A DNA stretch of 64,000 nucleotides, taken from assembly GCA_026707745.1 (NCBI GenBank), contig JAPOWG010000116.1, positions 1-64,000 on the forward strand. Reading direction: 5' to 3'. The stretch is from Chloroflexota bacterium. Its GTDB lineage: Bacteria; Chloroflexota; Anaerolineae; Aggregatilineales; Phototrophicaceae. This document shows positions 52,601 to 63,726 of the stretch, piece after piece (the first letter of the stretch is position 1; each line of letters begins with the position of its first letter). Under the pieces are notes generated by a model. That model ran no database searches and had not been told where the DNA came from. It saw nothing but the letters and a program-made list of their open reading frames with translations. The position numbers and the translations under genes were made by a program.

Positions 52601-53563
52601 GGCGCCGAAACGCCATTCCATACCCATTTCGATCAGGTAGCGCAGGTAGCTGTATTCATTGAAGCCATCGGGCACCGGGAACACCGGAATATGATAACCC
52701 CTGGGCGCAAGATCAATGTCCGTCATTTCGGCGATTTTGATGGAATTGGCGAATGCTTCGTCGATCAGGTCCGCCGGCGCGCCGTTGAAAGCTTTGCGCA
52801 TCTCCGCCGCGGACTTGAGGTAGTAGCTGCTAAACGGCTCCATGCGCATGCGATCGTTGTCGGATTTCAGCGCGGTCGTTTGAATGCAGAGCAGCGTGTC
52901 GTGGGCGTCGGAGTCCTGTTCGTGAACGTAGTGGACATCGTTGCTGGCAAGCAAACCCACCTGGCTATGTCCGCTCTTCCGATAGTCAAAAAGCCAGCGA
53001 TTCAGGCGATGCAGTTGCGGGATGTCGTGCGCCTGCAACTCCAGGTAGAAATTCTCGGCGCCGAATACCTCTTGGTACCAGCCGATCGCGTCGCGGGCGC
53101 CCCGATCGTCCCCATTCGCGACCAGGCGCGGAATCTCGGCCGCCAGGCAACCGCTAGTCGCGATGACGCCCTTGGCATGGGCCGACATGAAGTCTTTGTC
53201 AATGCGCGGTCGGTAATAGTGACCCTCGAGCTGGGCAGCGGAGGCCATCTTCAGCAGGTTCTGGTAGCCGGTCATGTCCTTGGCCAGCAGCAGCATGTGA
53301 TAGGGACTGCGGTCCAGGCGGGGATCGCGATCGCGCATGGAGCGCGTCGCCAGATAGGCTTCCATGCCGACCACCGGTTTTATGCCGGCGTCGACGCAAG
53401 CGTTGTAGAAGTCCATAACGCCAAACATGACACCATGATCGGTGATGCCAAGCGCGGGCATTTCCAGCTGCCGCGCCCGTTTGACCAGGTCCTTGATCCT
53501 GCTCTGACCGTCAAGCAGAGAGAACTCGGTATGCACATGAAGATGAACGAAGTCGCTTGTCAT
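49676..53563 (-). CDS. dnaE: DNA polymerase III alpha subunit
   Basis: 1295 aa DnaE1-type replicase. The PHP domain (HLHVHTEFSLLDG, GITDHGVMFG) is N-terminal. The polymerase core follows with catalytic PDIDLDYPDDRRGE (about 400) and GVFQVESGGMQQMLRGMRP, KPHAADYAVI, then an OB domain (TVRIAGELTGVRKITTRN). Residues about 1132-1211 form an acidic, Pro-rich linker (EEPQPSDEAEPVEQDDEAEP), after which a C-terminal domain (about 1212-1295) resembles the tau-binding tail. The stop is at 49676. All three PHP/pol/OB blocks look intact. Confidence 0.97.
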   Translation of the reverse strand: MTSDFVHLHVHTEFSLLDGQSRIKDLVKRARQLEMPALGITDHGVMFGVMDFYNACVDAGIKPVVGMEAYLATRSMRDRDPRLDRSPYHMLLLAKDMTGYQNLLKMASAAQLEGHYYRPRIDKDFMSAHAKGVIATSGCLAAEIPRLVANGDDRGARDAIGWYQEVFGAENFYLELQAHDIPQLHRLNRWLFDYRKSGHSQVGLLASNDVHYVHEQDSDAHDTLLCIQTTALKSDNDRMRMEPFSSYYLKSAAEMRKAFNGAPADLIDEAFANSIKIAEMTDIDLAPRGYHIPVFPVPDGFNEYSYLRYLIEMGMEWRFGADWRADGVFTERIERELNIIHSMGFDSYFLIVWDLCQFARSVDIWWNVRGSGNASLVAYSLGITNINPIQNSLLFERFLNPGRVSMPDIDLDYPDDRRGEMIAYAARKYGEDKVAAIITFGTMGAKAAVRDVGRALDVDLGKINRAAAMIPQEARQKKIRDYVEANPELRTLYQEDAELTRVIDTAIELQGMTRHASTHAAGVIVADRPLVDYLPLHRITGKDPSGGALKAVTQFPMETAESIGLLKIDFLGLSTLTIMRKACELISRHRGINYSMDNIPYRHDAPISDEERLMLDDAFAMMGRAETIGVFQVESGGMQQMLRGMRPRVFENIVAGISLYRPGPMEFIPAYNRRMHGEEEIELLHPRLEPILDETYGICVYQEQIMQIGGELFGYELGEADLMRRAVSKKKPEELNKHKAIFIERGPGNGISAEISGQIFDLIESFADYGFPKPHAADYAVITVQTAFLKCHYPEEYMTALLSVQRDDLGKVSTFLEECRRMNIPILPPDLNASQLDFDIETMADGGRAIRFGLAAVKNAGARALEELLAVRGDTPFGDLMEFCQRVDMRQFGKRSLESLIKVGALDSFGARSSLMAALDRIVSTSSNYHKDLEVGQLDMFGDKAELEVDLLDDLRDIEEFRPRELLKWEKELLGLYVTGRPVDRHREIFERQNLHRISDLKRTGLPKPETVRIAGELTGVRKITTRNSDLMAILSLEDWHDSAEIIEIVLFPRVYAQVMTRFDDLNSALADGEAEKGLFEGEIVAVTGRFDDSRGDPQVIADDVTIDFNAFSADGDMPVDMDDSMPVWAMVEEAPPQQDLPPESLAEAREGAASSEPEPISDEPVQTAANEEPQPSDEAEPVEQDDEAEPEWTNGDDHLDMPDEAQQEERPPLTITVRLHAGADEDKDRRKLSRIHNALVKYPGNDRFVIVIQRDEKSFPLNFPGLTTQVCTELRNDLQEIVGSPELITVDGDL

Positions 53564-53723
53564 CTAGCTACCAACTGGAATCGATTTTGAAAAAACTGTG
53601 AACAGCCGTATTATAACACTCAAGACATTAACTCGAATGGGTACATTTGTCGGGGGAGTAGTGATTTCCAAGACTTAATCCTTTGCCGCGCATTGCGCAG
53701 GTTTTTTTAACCACCGAGAGCAT

Positions 53724-53853
53724 AGAAGTAAGTCCAAGCAAGTAATGAGAATACGAAAACGCCTTTATTCAACCCCACGCCCGGCCCCTTTCCCGAATCA
53801 TCGGGGAAGGGTGACTCGTCGTCGCAGTTGGTATTTTTGCTTGACTTACTTGG
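53724..53853. mobile_element. inverted-repeat element, B-like
   Basis: AAGTAAGTCCAAGCAA (53726-53741) and TTGCTTGACTTACTTGG (53837-53853) pair with one gap, enclosing a CCCCTTTCCCGA/TCGGGGAAGGG hairpin. Purine-rich TTAACCACCGAGAGCA precedes it. The rest of the 53564-53965 spacer shows no gene. Confidence 0.5.
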
Positions 53854-53965
53854 TTTTACTTAGGTCACAGAAATTTTTTTCATGGATATCATAATGCCAG
53901 CACATCCAAAGAGATTTCACCTCGTTTGTCGGCTGTGCTGAAGCACCTGCGTAAAGCGAGAAACG

Positions 53966-54793
53966 ATGCCCGAGTTACCCGAAGTTGAAACTGTAGTGCG
54001 CGGATTACGCGAGCCGCTGGTCGGACGCACCATCATCGGCATGTGGCATGATTGGGACAAGACGCTTCACTCGCCGTCTCCTCAAGAGTTCGCGGCGCGG
54101 GTAGTCCGCCAGGCGGTGCGCGGGATTGGACGACGCGGCAAATACATCTTGATCGAACTTGAACACGATGTGCTGGTGGTGCATTTGAAGATGTCCGGCC
54201 GCCTGTATGTAGCGTCCGCGGAGGAGGCGCACGATGCCGACAGGTGGGTGCATGTGCGCTTCGACCTGGACGGAGGCAAGCAGTTGCGCTTTTCCGATGT
54301 GCGCAAATTCGGGGTGGTCTACCTGACCGACGACCTGAGCCGCCTGCTAGGCCACCTGGGTCCGGAGCCGCTTGATCAATCGTTCACGTTGGAGGGCTTT
54401 CGTGAAGGACTGAAGGGACGCAGGCGTTCAATCAAAGCGCACTTGCTCGATCAGGAGATCGTTGCGGGCATCGGCAACATCTACGCCGATGAGGCGCTTT
54501 TTCGCGCGGGCATCCATCCCAACTGTGCCGCGGAACAACTGACGGACGAGGATGCCGAACTCTTGCATCAGACGATACGCGACGCTCTGCTGGCCGGCAT
54601 CGAACACGAAGGCGCCAGCATAAATTGGTATCGCAAACCGGACGGCGGCAAAGGTGAATCGCAAAACCACTTTTATGTCTATGGCCGTATGAATCTAGCC
54701 TGTCGCAATTGCGGGGCGACGATCAACAAGATTCGCGTCGCTCAACGCGGCACCCATTTTTGCCCCAATTGCCAGCCAGAGCGGATACACTAG
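53966..54793 (+). CDS. mutM: formamidopyrimidine-DNA glycosylase
   Basis: 275 aa bifunctional glycosylase/AP lyase that removes 8-oxoguanine and FaPy lesions. The N-terminal PELPEVETVVRGL has the catalytic Pro2/Glu3. KMSGRLYV carries the conserved Lys. The C-terminal zinc finger is CRNCGATINKI ... THFCPNC. EIVAGIGNIYADEALFRAGI is the helix-two-turn-helix. Length typical. Opposite strand to the MBL gene, with which it is convergent. Confidence 0.96.
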   Translation: MPELPEVETVVRGLREPLVGRTIIGMWHDWDKTLHSPSPQEFAARVVRQAVRGIGRRGKYILIELEHDVLVVHLKMSGRLYVASAEEAHDADRWVHVRFDLDGGKQLRFSDVRKFGVVYLTDDLSRLLGHLGPEPLDQSFTLEGFREGLKGRRRSIKAHLLDQEIVAGIGNIYADEALFRAGIHPNCAAEQLTDEDAELLHQTIRDALLAGIEHEGASINWYRKPDGGKGESQNHFYVYGRMNLACRNCGATINKIRVAQRGTHFCPNCQPERIH

Positions 54794-54801
54794 GGAATGT
54801 A

Positions 54802-55653
54802 TTAGGGAATCTCCAGGACATCGACGATCACATGACCCTTGTCATTTCGGGTCAAGCGGCCGGCCGGCCTGGTCAAGTCGTGCGGGAACACCAGCAAGGC
54901 GCTTGTCTCCAGCGCCCAGGTTTGCCAGCGGCGTTTGGTTTCCAGGGTGACGAGCGGTTCGACATCGTAAGCGGTCATCCAGGCCAGCCGTTCCATATGC
55001 ACCGCCAGAGATGCCAGATCACAGACAAAGCCGGCCTGTTGCCCCTTACTTTCCAGACGCAGGCTCATGTGGCCGGGCGTATGGCCCGGCGTCGCCAGCG
55101 CCTCGACGCCGGGCGCTATCGCGCAATCGCCATCCAACAGGCGCAACTGGCCCGTCTGGTGGAGAGGCAGGTAGTTGTCGAGACTGTATGTGGCTCGCGT
55201 ACGCTCGTTGGGTTGGCAGGCGTCTTCGAATTCACGGCGCCCGACCAGGTATTCGGCATTGGGAAATGCCGGCTCGCGTTGACCGGACGGGTTTACGCGA
55301 AAATTGCCGCTGCAGTGGTCATCGTGCAAGTGCGTATTGAAGACGATATCGATGTCGGCCCGCGAAACGCCGATCGCGGCCAGCCCGGCTTGTGTCCCGT
55401 CGGAATGCGTTAAAGCGAATCGTTTCTGTTGGGTTTCGCTGAGGCAATTGCCAAATCCGGTATCGACGATGATGTTCACCTCCCCGGCGCGCACCAACAG
55501 ATTGTGATGCGCGAGCGGCACCAGTTGGCGATCGTCGGCATCCAGGTAGCGCGACCAGAGAACACGGGGCACCAAGCCGAAAATGCCGCCCGGATCCACC
55601 CAGGCTGTCGCGTCGTTGAACAGATAGATGTCGATGTCGCCGACGGAAATCAT
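54802..55653 (-). CDS. MBL-fold metallohydrolase
   Basis: 283 aa. The metal site NTHLHDDHCSGN (HxHxDH), the third His in TPGHTPGHMSLR, and the Asp in FVCDLASLA are present, as in lactonase- and glyoxalase-II-like members. Starts at 55653; secA ends 17 bases upstream on the same strand, so it is likely a read-through partner. Substrate unknown; acyl-homoserine lactonase-like enzymes look similar. Confidence 0.88.
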   Translation of the reverse strand: MISVGDIDIYLFNDATAWVDPGGIFGLVPRVLWSRYLDADDRQLVPLAHHNLLVRAGEVNIIVDTGFGNCLSETQQKRFALTHSDGTQAGLAAIGVSRADIDIVFNTHLHDDHCSGNFRVNPSGQREPAFPNAEYLVGRREFEDACQPNERTRATYSLDNYLPLHQTGQLRLLDGDCAIAPGVEALATPGHTPGHMSLRLESKGQQAGFVCDLASLAVHMERLAWMTAYDVEPLVTLETKRRWQTWALETSALLVFPHDLTRPAGRLTRNDKGHVIVDVLEIP

Positions 55654-55670
55654 GATCTTCGGAAGCGAAC

Positions 55671-58475
<2,805 letters not shown>

Positions 58476-58686
58476 GGCGCCTCACATGCTCGTTGATTGT
58501 TGTTCGTAGACGATTATATCATACCGATTGAGACACTGAAGCACATCCGGCCCCGCGATCAGCAGCGCGCGTCCCAATGCGCTACACGAAGCTGAACAAG
58601 CAGCAATCGTCTATACGGATTGACGGTGCTTCCGGTTTTGGGGGATAGACTTGCGGGTATGGGTTCCAGTGATAGCGACGGAAGCG

Positions 58687-59421
58687 CTATTCTTGGACTT
58701 GTCTCCGGTGTTGTTTGAGCATTCGCGATATCGGCGCCCGGAACAGGACCAAGACAAAGAAGGCGATGGCGGCGAGCAGGTAGAACAAGAGCAAGACGTT
58801 CTGGTTCTGCGATGCCTCGGAGCCGATCAAGACAAAGAGCAGGGTCGGCAAGAGACCGCCGACGAAAGATACCACGATGTATACCGAGAGGCGAATCTGG
58901 CTGAATCCGACGGCATAGCTGATGAAATCGTATACCGAAAACAGCAGAACACGCGCGGCCAGAAGCGATTTCCAGTCGTTGAGATGGCGCTCATAGAATC
59001 CATCGACCCGCGACATCGCAGCCACGCCGACAAAGCGGCGCACGATGCGCCTGCCGAATACGCGGGCGATGATCACGTTGACTGTGCCGCCCAGCAACTC
59101 GCCCAACAGTGAATAAAGCGTGCCGGGGATAACGCCGAACATGATGCCCGAGGCGAACTGAATCGGGCCTGCGGACAAGGGCGCGAAGGTAAATGTCAAT
59201 GCCTTGATGCCAACAAAGATCAATGGCCCCCAGATGCCTCCAGTTGCGACTGTCGTCTGCAATTCGTCGATGCCAATGGACTGAACAATGATATAGAGGG
59301 CGGTCAGCAGCGCGAGGAAAAGGGCGCCGCCAATCAGCAGGCTGCGTGAGGAAAACTCTTCTTGCGGTTTGTCTTGCGCCAGGCTGCCTGACACCCCGTC
59401 CGGCTGAACCCGCTCATTCAT
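58687..59421 (-). CDS. TVP38/TMEM64 (DedA-like) membrane protein
   Basis: 244 aa from ATG 59421, about six hydrophobic segments. IKALTFTFAPLSAGPIQFAS and LYSLLGELLGGTVNVIIARVFG form the typical SNARE-associated (VTT) domain with re-entrant loops; IGSEA in the next TM is family-like. These proteins are proposed lipid scramblases. The start overlaps the prs stop by eight bases, so it is translated from the prs message. Confidence 0.85.
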   Translation of the reverse strand: MNERVQPDGVSGSLAQDKPQEEFSSRSLLIGGALFLALLTALYIIVQSIGIDELQTTVATGGIWGPLIFVGIKALTFTFAPLSAGPIQFASGIMFGVIPGTLYSLLGELLGGTVNVIIARVFGRRIVRRFVGVAAMSRVDGFYERHLNDWKSLLAARVLLFSVYDFISYAVGFSQIRLSVYIVVSFVGGLLPTLLFVLIGSEASQNQNVLLLFYLLAAIAFFVLVLFRAPISRMLKQHRRQVQE

Positions 59422-60403
59422 TGAAGAGCGCACCCACACTTCTGCCTTCGTGCGCGCGCAGGATCACCTCGCCCAAGAGCGGCGCGATCGACAGGACAGT
59501 CATATTGGGCAGCTTGCGATCCTCGGCAATCGGCAAGGTATTGGTGAAGATGATTTCGCGCAGGTCCAAACTGGCAAAGCGTTGGTAGGCTTTATCGGAG
59601 AAGAAGGGATGCGTGAAGGCGAAGAGCACGTCTTTGGCGCCGTAGTCGCGGACGACGTTGACCGCTTCGACGATGCTGCCGGCTGTGTTGACCTCATCGT
59701 CGACCAGCAAGACATTTTTGCCTTCGACGCTGCCGATCAACGAGAGCGCTCGCGGGCTTTCGGCGTTGTCGACGCGGCGTTTCTCGACGAATGCCAGCGG
59801 TACGCCCAAGATCTGCGCCCAGTTGCGTCCTTTCTTGGCGAAGCCCAGGTCAGTCGCCACCACGACCAGATCGCTCAGTTCGCCAAGGCGCAGCCTGCGC
59901 AAGATATAGTCGCTCAAGAGGTGCAGGGCGGTGAGCGCATCGCCCGGGATGTTGAAGAAACCCTGGATTTGCCCGGAGTGCAGATCGACGGTCATATAGC
60001 GATCGACGCCCGCGGTCTCGATCATATTAGCCACAAGGCGCGCGGAAATCGGCACGCGCGGTTGGTCTTTCTGGTCGGAGCGCGTATAGCTCATATAGGG
60101 CACGACGAGATTGATTCGCCAGGCGGAATCGCGCTTGAGCGCATCAATCATGATGAGCATTTCCATGAAGTTTTCGTGTACGGGCGAGGCCATCGTCTGC
60201 ACCAAATAGACGTCCTTGCCGCGTACGCTCTCCTCGAGCTTGATGAAGATATTCTCATTGGAGAAGACTTTGCGCGTGTATGTCCCCGGTTTGAGCCTGT
60301 ATTCAGAAACGCTACAGATGTAATCGGTGATCTCCCCGCCAAGCGCCAGCGAGGCGCTGCCGGAGAAAATCTTCATCGAGCCAAAGCGCATGGTCGATGA
60401 CAT
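59414..60403 (-). CDS. prs: ribose-phosphate pyrophosphokinase
   Basis: 329 aa. Makes PRPP from ribose-5-phosphate and ATP for nucleotide, His and Trp synthesis. The PRPP loop reads VLLVDDEVNTAGSIVEAV; the ATP/metal region is VVPYMSYTRSDQKD and VDLHSGQIQGFFNIP. The flexible-loop KKR is seen in FVEKRRVDNAE. GGAAG lies eight bases before ATG 60403. Longer upstream frames have no ribosome site. Sequence departs from the class I core (YARQD becomes YTRSD). Confidence 0.92.
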   Translation of the reverse strand: MSSTMRFGSMKIFSGSASLALGGEITDYICSVSEYRLKPGTYTRKVFSNENIFIKLEESVRGKDVYLVQTMASPVHENFMEMLIMIDALKRDSAWRINLVVPYMSYTRSDQKDQPRVPISARLVANMIETAGVDRYMTVDLHSGQIQGFFNIPGDALTALHLLSDYILRRLRLGELSDLVVVATDLGFAKKGRNWAQILGVPLAFVEKRRVDNAESPRALSLIGSVEGKNVLLVDDEVNTAGSIVEAVNVVRDYGAKDVLFAFTHPFFSDKAYQRFASLDLREIIFTNTLPIAEDRKLPNMTVLSIAPLLGEVILRAHEGRSVGALFNE

Positions 60404-60500
60404 CTGCTGCTCTTCCTGATGGACGTTGTTGACATGCGCGGGGTTATATTTTGCGCCGGGGACTTTAGCCATGCTCTTGTTCTTGTCCGCCTCTCAGGTG

Positions 60501-61493
60501 CTATTTTCGTCGACGAAACTCTACATTTTGAAGGAGTTGGTCCACCGCGCGCTGGGGCTCAATACGCTCCTGAACCATGCGCCTGATGATACCAGCAAAC
60601 TCCTCAGCGGTGAAAGTGTCAAACAGCCGTCGCTGCAAGGTTTCGCGCAGCCTGTGCATGAACTCGGCGCGCAATTGCGCTTCCTGGAACGCGACCAGCA
60701 ATCCATGTTTCTGCATATAGCTGAACTGGCTTGCTATGCACTCGGCGAGATCGTTGATGCCCCTTTCCTCAATCGCGGAAGTTAGCACGATCGGCGGGAC
60801 CCAGATCGGCTGGTCTTGCGCTTTGGCCTTGGTCGGGTGGCCGAGATCCAGCATCGCCTTCAAGGCGTTTTTCGCGCGCTCGGCGCCGGGCAAGTCGCTT
60901 TTGTTGACAACCAGAATATCGGCGATCTCCAGCAGGCCGGCTTTGTTCGCTTGCACGTCGTCCCCGGCGCCGGGGGCTTGAACGACGACGGTTGTCGGAG
61001 AGAGCCCCGCGATATCAACTTCTGTTTGTCCAGCGCCGACGGTTTCCACTATGACGATGTTAAAGCCGGCAGCAGCCAGCACGCGAACAACATCCTGCGT
61101 ACGCCATGCCAGGCCTCCCAGGCTGCCGCGGCTGGCCATACTACGAATGAAAACACCCTTATCGCCGGCCAGCGCTTTCAATCGGATGCGGTCCCCCAGC
61201 AGCGCGCCGCCGGTAAAGGGGCTGCTGGGATCGACGGCGACGATCGCAACGGTCCGACCGACTTCGCGATAAAGCTTGGTCAGCGCGGCGATGAGCGTGC
61301 TTTTCCCGCTGCCGGGCGGTCCCGTCACGCCGATGATTTGATGGTCGTCAGCGCGCCGAGACAGTTCTGCCAATTCCTCCGCCACGACATCGCGGCTGTT
61401 TTCGACCAAGGTCAGGAATCGTGACAAGGCTCGGCGATCGCCGGCGCGAATGTCCTCGAAGTTCACGTTGTCTGATCGGCTGGCCGCGCGCAT
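60501..61493 (-). CDS. meaB: methylmalonyl-CoA mutase-associated GTPase MeaB/ArgK
   Basis: 330 aa G3E-family GTPase that protects and reloads the mutase with adenosylcobalamin. Walker A GVTGPPGSGKST, switch AVDPSSPFTGGALLGDRIRL, VETVGAGQTEVDIAGL and base-specificity NKSD are present. It overlaps the end of the B12-binding mutase chain by 31 bases on the same strand, so the two chains are made together. The large mutase chain is 14 kb away. Confidence 0.95.
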   Translation of the reverse strand: MRAASRSDNVNFEDIRAGDRRALSRFLTLVENSRDVVAEELAELSRRADDHQIIGVTGPPGSGKSTLIAALTKLYREVGRTVAIVAVDPSSPFTGGALLGDRIRLKALAGDKGVFIRSMASRGSLGGLAWRTQDVVRVLAAAGFNIVIVETVGAGQTEVDIAGLSPTTVVVQAPGAGDDVQANKAGLLEIADILVVNKSDLPGAERAKNALKAMLDLGHPTKAKAQDQPIWVPPIVLTSAIEERGINDLAECIASQFSYMQKHGLLVAFQEAQLRAEFMHRLRETLQRRLFDTFTAEEFAGIIRRMVQERIEPQRAVDQLLQNVEFRRRK

Positions 61494-61879
61494 AGCTGCT
61501 CGATCGTACTGACTATCTCGCCGAGGCCGGCGCCGGGACCGAACACCGCGCTTACCCCGCCGTCGAGCAAGGCCCGTTGATCTTCGTCGGGCAGGATGCC
61601 GCCAAGGACCAGCGGCACGCTGGCGAGATCCATCGCGTCCATTTCCGCGCGGATCGCCGGTACCAAGGTCATGTGGGAACCACTGAGGATGCTCAGGCCG
61701 ACAATATTGACATCTTCCTGCAGGGCCGCTTCGGCGATCATCTGCGGCGACTGACGCAAGCCGGTGTAGATGACCTCCATACCCGCGTCTCGCAAGCCGC
61801 GGGCGATGACTTTGGCGCCACGATCGTGACCATCCAAGCCGGGCTTTGCGATCAGAATGCGGATCGGAAACTGCTTCAT
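61463..61879 (-). CDS. methylmalonyl-CoA mutase, cobalamin-binding (small) chain
   Basis: 138 aa. DxHxxG cobalamin motif in PGLDGHDRGAKVIARGL (His binds Co), then VIYTGLRQSPQMIAEAA, VGLSILSGSHMTL and LVLGGILPDED, as in mutase C-terminal domains. Stand-alone as in split mutases. Start 61879 follows GGGG at eight bases; ATG 61885 is too close. The long upstream frame is noise through the trx terminator. Confidence 0.93.
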   Translation of the reverse strand: MKQFPIRILIAKPGLDGHDRGAKVIARGLRDAGMEVIYTGLRQSPQMIAEAALQEDVNIVGLSILSGSHMTLVPAIRAEMDAMDLASVPLVLGGILPDEDQRALLDGGVSAVFGPGAGLGEIVSTIEQLCARPADQTT

Positions 61880-61947
61880 AGCCATTTCCCCGTGGCTGGA
61901 ACTCCTTTGATTATAGTTCACGCTTGCCAGCAAGTCACATCCAAAGA

Positions 61948-61980
61948 AAAGGCGCTCGCCGTTCCCCGGCGAGCGCCTTT
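61948..61980 (-). terminator. intrinsic terminator of trxA
   Basis: A perfect 14-bp stem, AAAGGCGCTCGCCG with its complement (61967-61980), and a five-base loop. On the minus strand the stem ends in a run of T (CCTTTTCTTT), 20 bases after the trx stop. Confidence 0.85.
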
Positions 61981-62000
61981 GCCGATTCAAGCGTAGACCG

Positions 62001-62327
62001 CTAGATATGCGCGGCAATCTGGCTGACGATTTTGCCTTTGGGCTTGAAGCCGGTGATACGCTCCACCGCTTCACCACCTTTGAACAGAATCAAAGTTGGA
62101 ATACCCATAATGCCATAATTGATCAGGATATCCTGGTTGGCATCGGCATCGACCTTGGCGACGCGCAGCTTGCCGTCGTACTCATCGGCGATCTCGTCAA
62201 CGATGGGCGCGATCATCTTGCAGGGGCCGCACCATTCCGCCCAAAAGTCGACCAAAACCGGCGTTTCACTGTCCAGAACTTTGCTCTGAAATTCGTCCTG
62301 GCTAACATCGAAAGTCTTCAAGCCCAT
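62001..62327 (-). CDS. trxA: thioredoxin
   Basis: 108 aa, classical thioredoxin. Redox site FWAEWCGPCKMIAP (WCGPC), cis-Pro loop MGIPTLILFKGG. AGGAG seven bases before ATG 62327 gives the usual length; a longer frame upstream is rejected. It has its own terminator. Divergent from hrcA. Confidence 0.97.
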   Translation of the reverse strand: MGLKTFDVSQDEFQSKVLDSETPVLVDFWAEWCGPCKMIAPIVDEIADEYDGKLRVAKVDADANQDILINYGIMGIPTLILFKGGEAVERITGFKPKGKIVSQIAAHI

Positions 62328-62445
62328 TGGGTTTCTCCTTGGGATTCTTGGGTCACGCGGCGAGACTGTTTCGCCGCGTTCCTGTAGCTCCGTCACGTAG
62401 TTTATGGACGAGCGGCGTGAAAAACATCTTACATCAGATTTTCCT

Positions 62446-62474
62446 TTGACGCACCCTAGAGCGCGTGTTAGCAT
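62446..62474 (+). promoter_or_regulatory. sigma-A-type promoter of hrcA
   Basis: TTGACG (62446-62451), 17 bases, TAGCAT (62469-62474), 38 bases ahead of hrcA. The -10 overlaps TTAGCATTC, close to one CIRCE half-site; the second half is not conserved. Confidence 0.55.
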
Positions 62475-62511
62475 TCAAGCCATTTATGAGTAAACGCCAG
62501 CGACATCCTTG

Positions 62512-63603
62512 ATGAACGACGAACAACAATTGCCCAATCTAAGCAGCCGTCAGGAAGACATTCTCACCTGCATCGTGCAGGCCTATTCGGAAAATCCGGA
62601 GCCGGTCGGTTCCCGTCATCTGGTAGAGAATTATCAACTCAATATCAGTTCGGCGACCGTGCGCAACGAGATGTCTCGGCTGGAAGAGATGGGTTATATT
62701 GCCGCGCCTCATACCTCGGCCGGGCGCGTGCCGACGGCAGCCGGCTTCCGCTATTTTGTACGTCGCCTGCTGCAAACGCGCAGTCTAACGCGCAACGAGC
62801 AGAGCCATATTTCCGAGCGGGTCGGCACATTGCATGCGGGCATGGAACAATGGATGCGCCGCACAGCCACATTGCTCGCGCGTTCGGTGCAGTCCGCATC
62901 CATTGTGACGCCGCCCATCTCGCAGACCAATTCCTTCAAGCACGTCGAGTTGATCTCGATACAGGGACGCCTTGCGCTGATGGTGCTGGTATTAAACAGC
63001 GGCAGCGTGCATCAGCGTATGCTGACACTGGCGGAACCGGTGCCGCAGCTTCAATTGGCGGAGGCGGCCAAACGCGTCAACGAGGCCTGCGCCGATTTCG
63101 GCGCGCAGCAGGTGCGCCTCAAAAGCATCAACCTGCCGATGCTGGAACGCGAAGTGGCGGAATTAACTGCCGAACTGATAGAGCATGCCGACAACAATCA
63201 GGTGCGCGTCATTTATCGAGACGGATTGAGCCGGATGATGGAAAGCTTTGGCGATGACGAGGGAGCGCAGCAGGCGATCCGCATCCTGGAAGAGCATACC
63301 GTGCTCAATGCCCTGGTCAACGAACTGCTGGATCGACTGCCGCCCGATGACAGCGATGACGTCAATGTCCAGGTGGTCATCGCCGGCGACGACCGCTACG
63401 AAGATCTAAGCCGCTTGAGCATGGTGCTAAGCCGCTATGGCGATCCGCAAAAGATGAGCGGCGCCATCGGCGTCTTGGGTCCCACGCATATCAATTACGG
63501 GCGCGCTATCAGCACCGTGCGCTATGTCTCCAACTTGATGACCAATGTATTGTCGACGCTGTATCAGGACAATGCGGACGGTGCCGCCGGCAGCAACATA
63601 TAA
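62512..63603 (+). CDS. hrcA: heat-inducible transcription repressor HrcA
   Basis: 363 aa. The winged helix at the N-terminus (LSSRQEDILTCIVQAYSENP, SSATVRNEMSRLEEMGYIAA, HTSAGRVPTAAGFRYFV) binds CIRCE; the GAF-like middle and the end (GPTHINYGRAISTVRYVSNL) match HrcA. ATG 62512 has a poor ribosome site; TTG 62509 is next to it. Precedes grpE, the classical stress operon order hrcA-grpE-dnaK. Confidence 0.95.
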   Translation: MNDEQQLPNLSSRQEDILTCIVQAYSENPEPVGSRHLVENYQLNISSATVRNEMSRLEEMGYIAAPHTSAGRVPTAAGFRYFVRRLLQTRSLTRNEQSHISERVGTLHAGMEQWMRRTATLLARSVQSASIVTPPISQTNSFKHVELISIQGRLALMVLVLNSGSVHQRMLTLAEPVPQLQLAEAAKRVNEACADFGAQQVRLKSINLPMLEREVAELTAELIEHADNNQVRVIYRDGLSRMMESFGDDEGAQQAIRILEEHTVLNALVNELLDRLPPDDSDDVNVQVVIAGDDRYEDLSRLSMVLSRYGDPQKMSGAIGVLGPTHINYGRAISTVRYVSNLMTNVLSTLYQDNADGAAGSNI

Positions 63604-63726
63604 ACTTCATAAGAAACGGGATCGCTTATACAAATCTTTTAATCCTGCGCTATGCTAGGGACGATATTTTGGCTATCCCGCGATAGGGTATTAAGACGGA
63701 TCAATTGCACGTTTCAGGATTAGCAT

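Noticed and set aside
62468..62494. CIRCE operator before hrcA
   Set aside because: The left half is close, but the sequence at the nine-base spacing (ATGAGTAAA) does not match GAGTGCTAA, so it is reported only as a promoter with a possible half-site.
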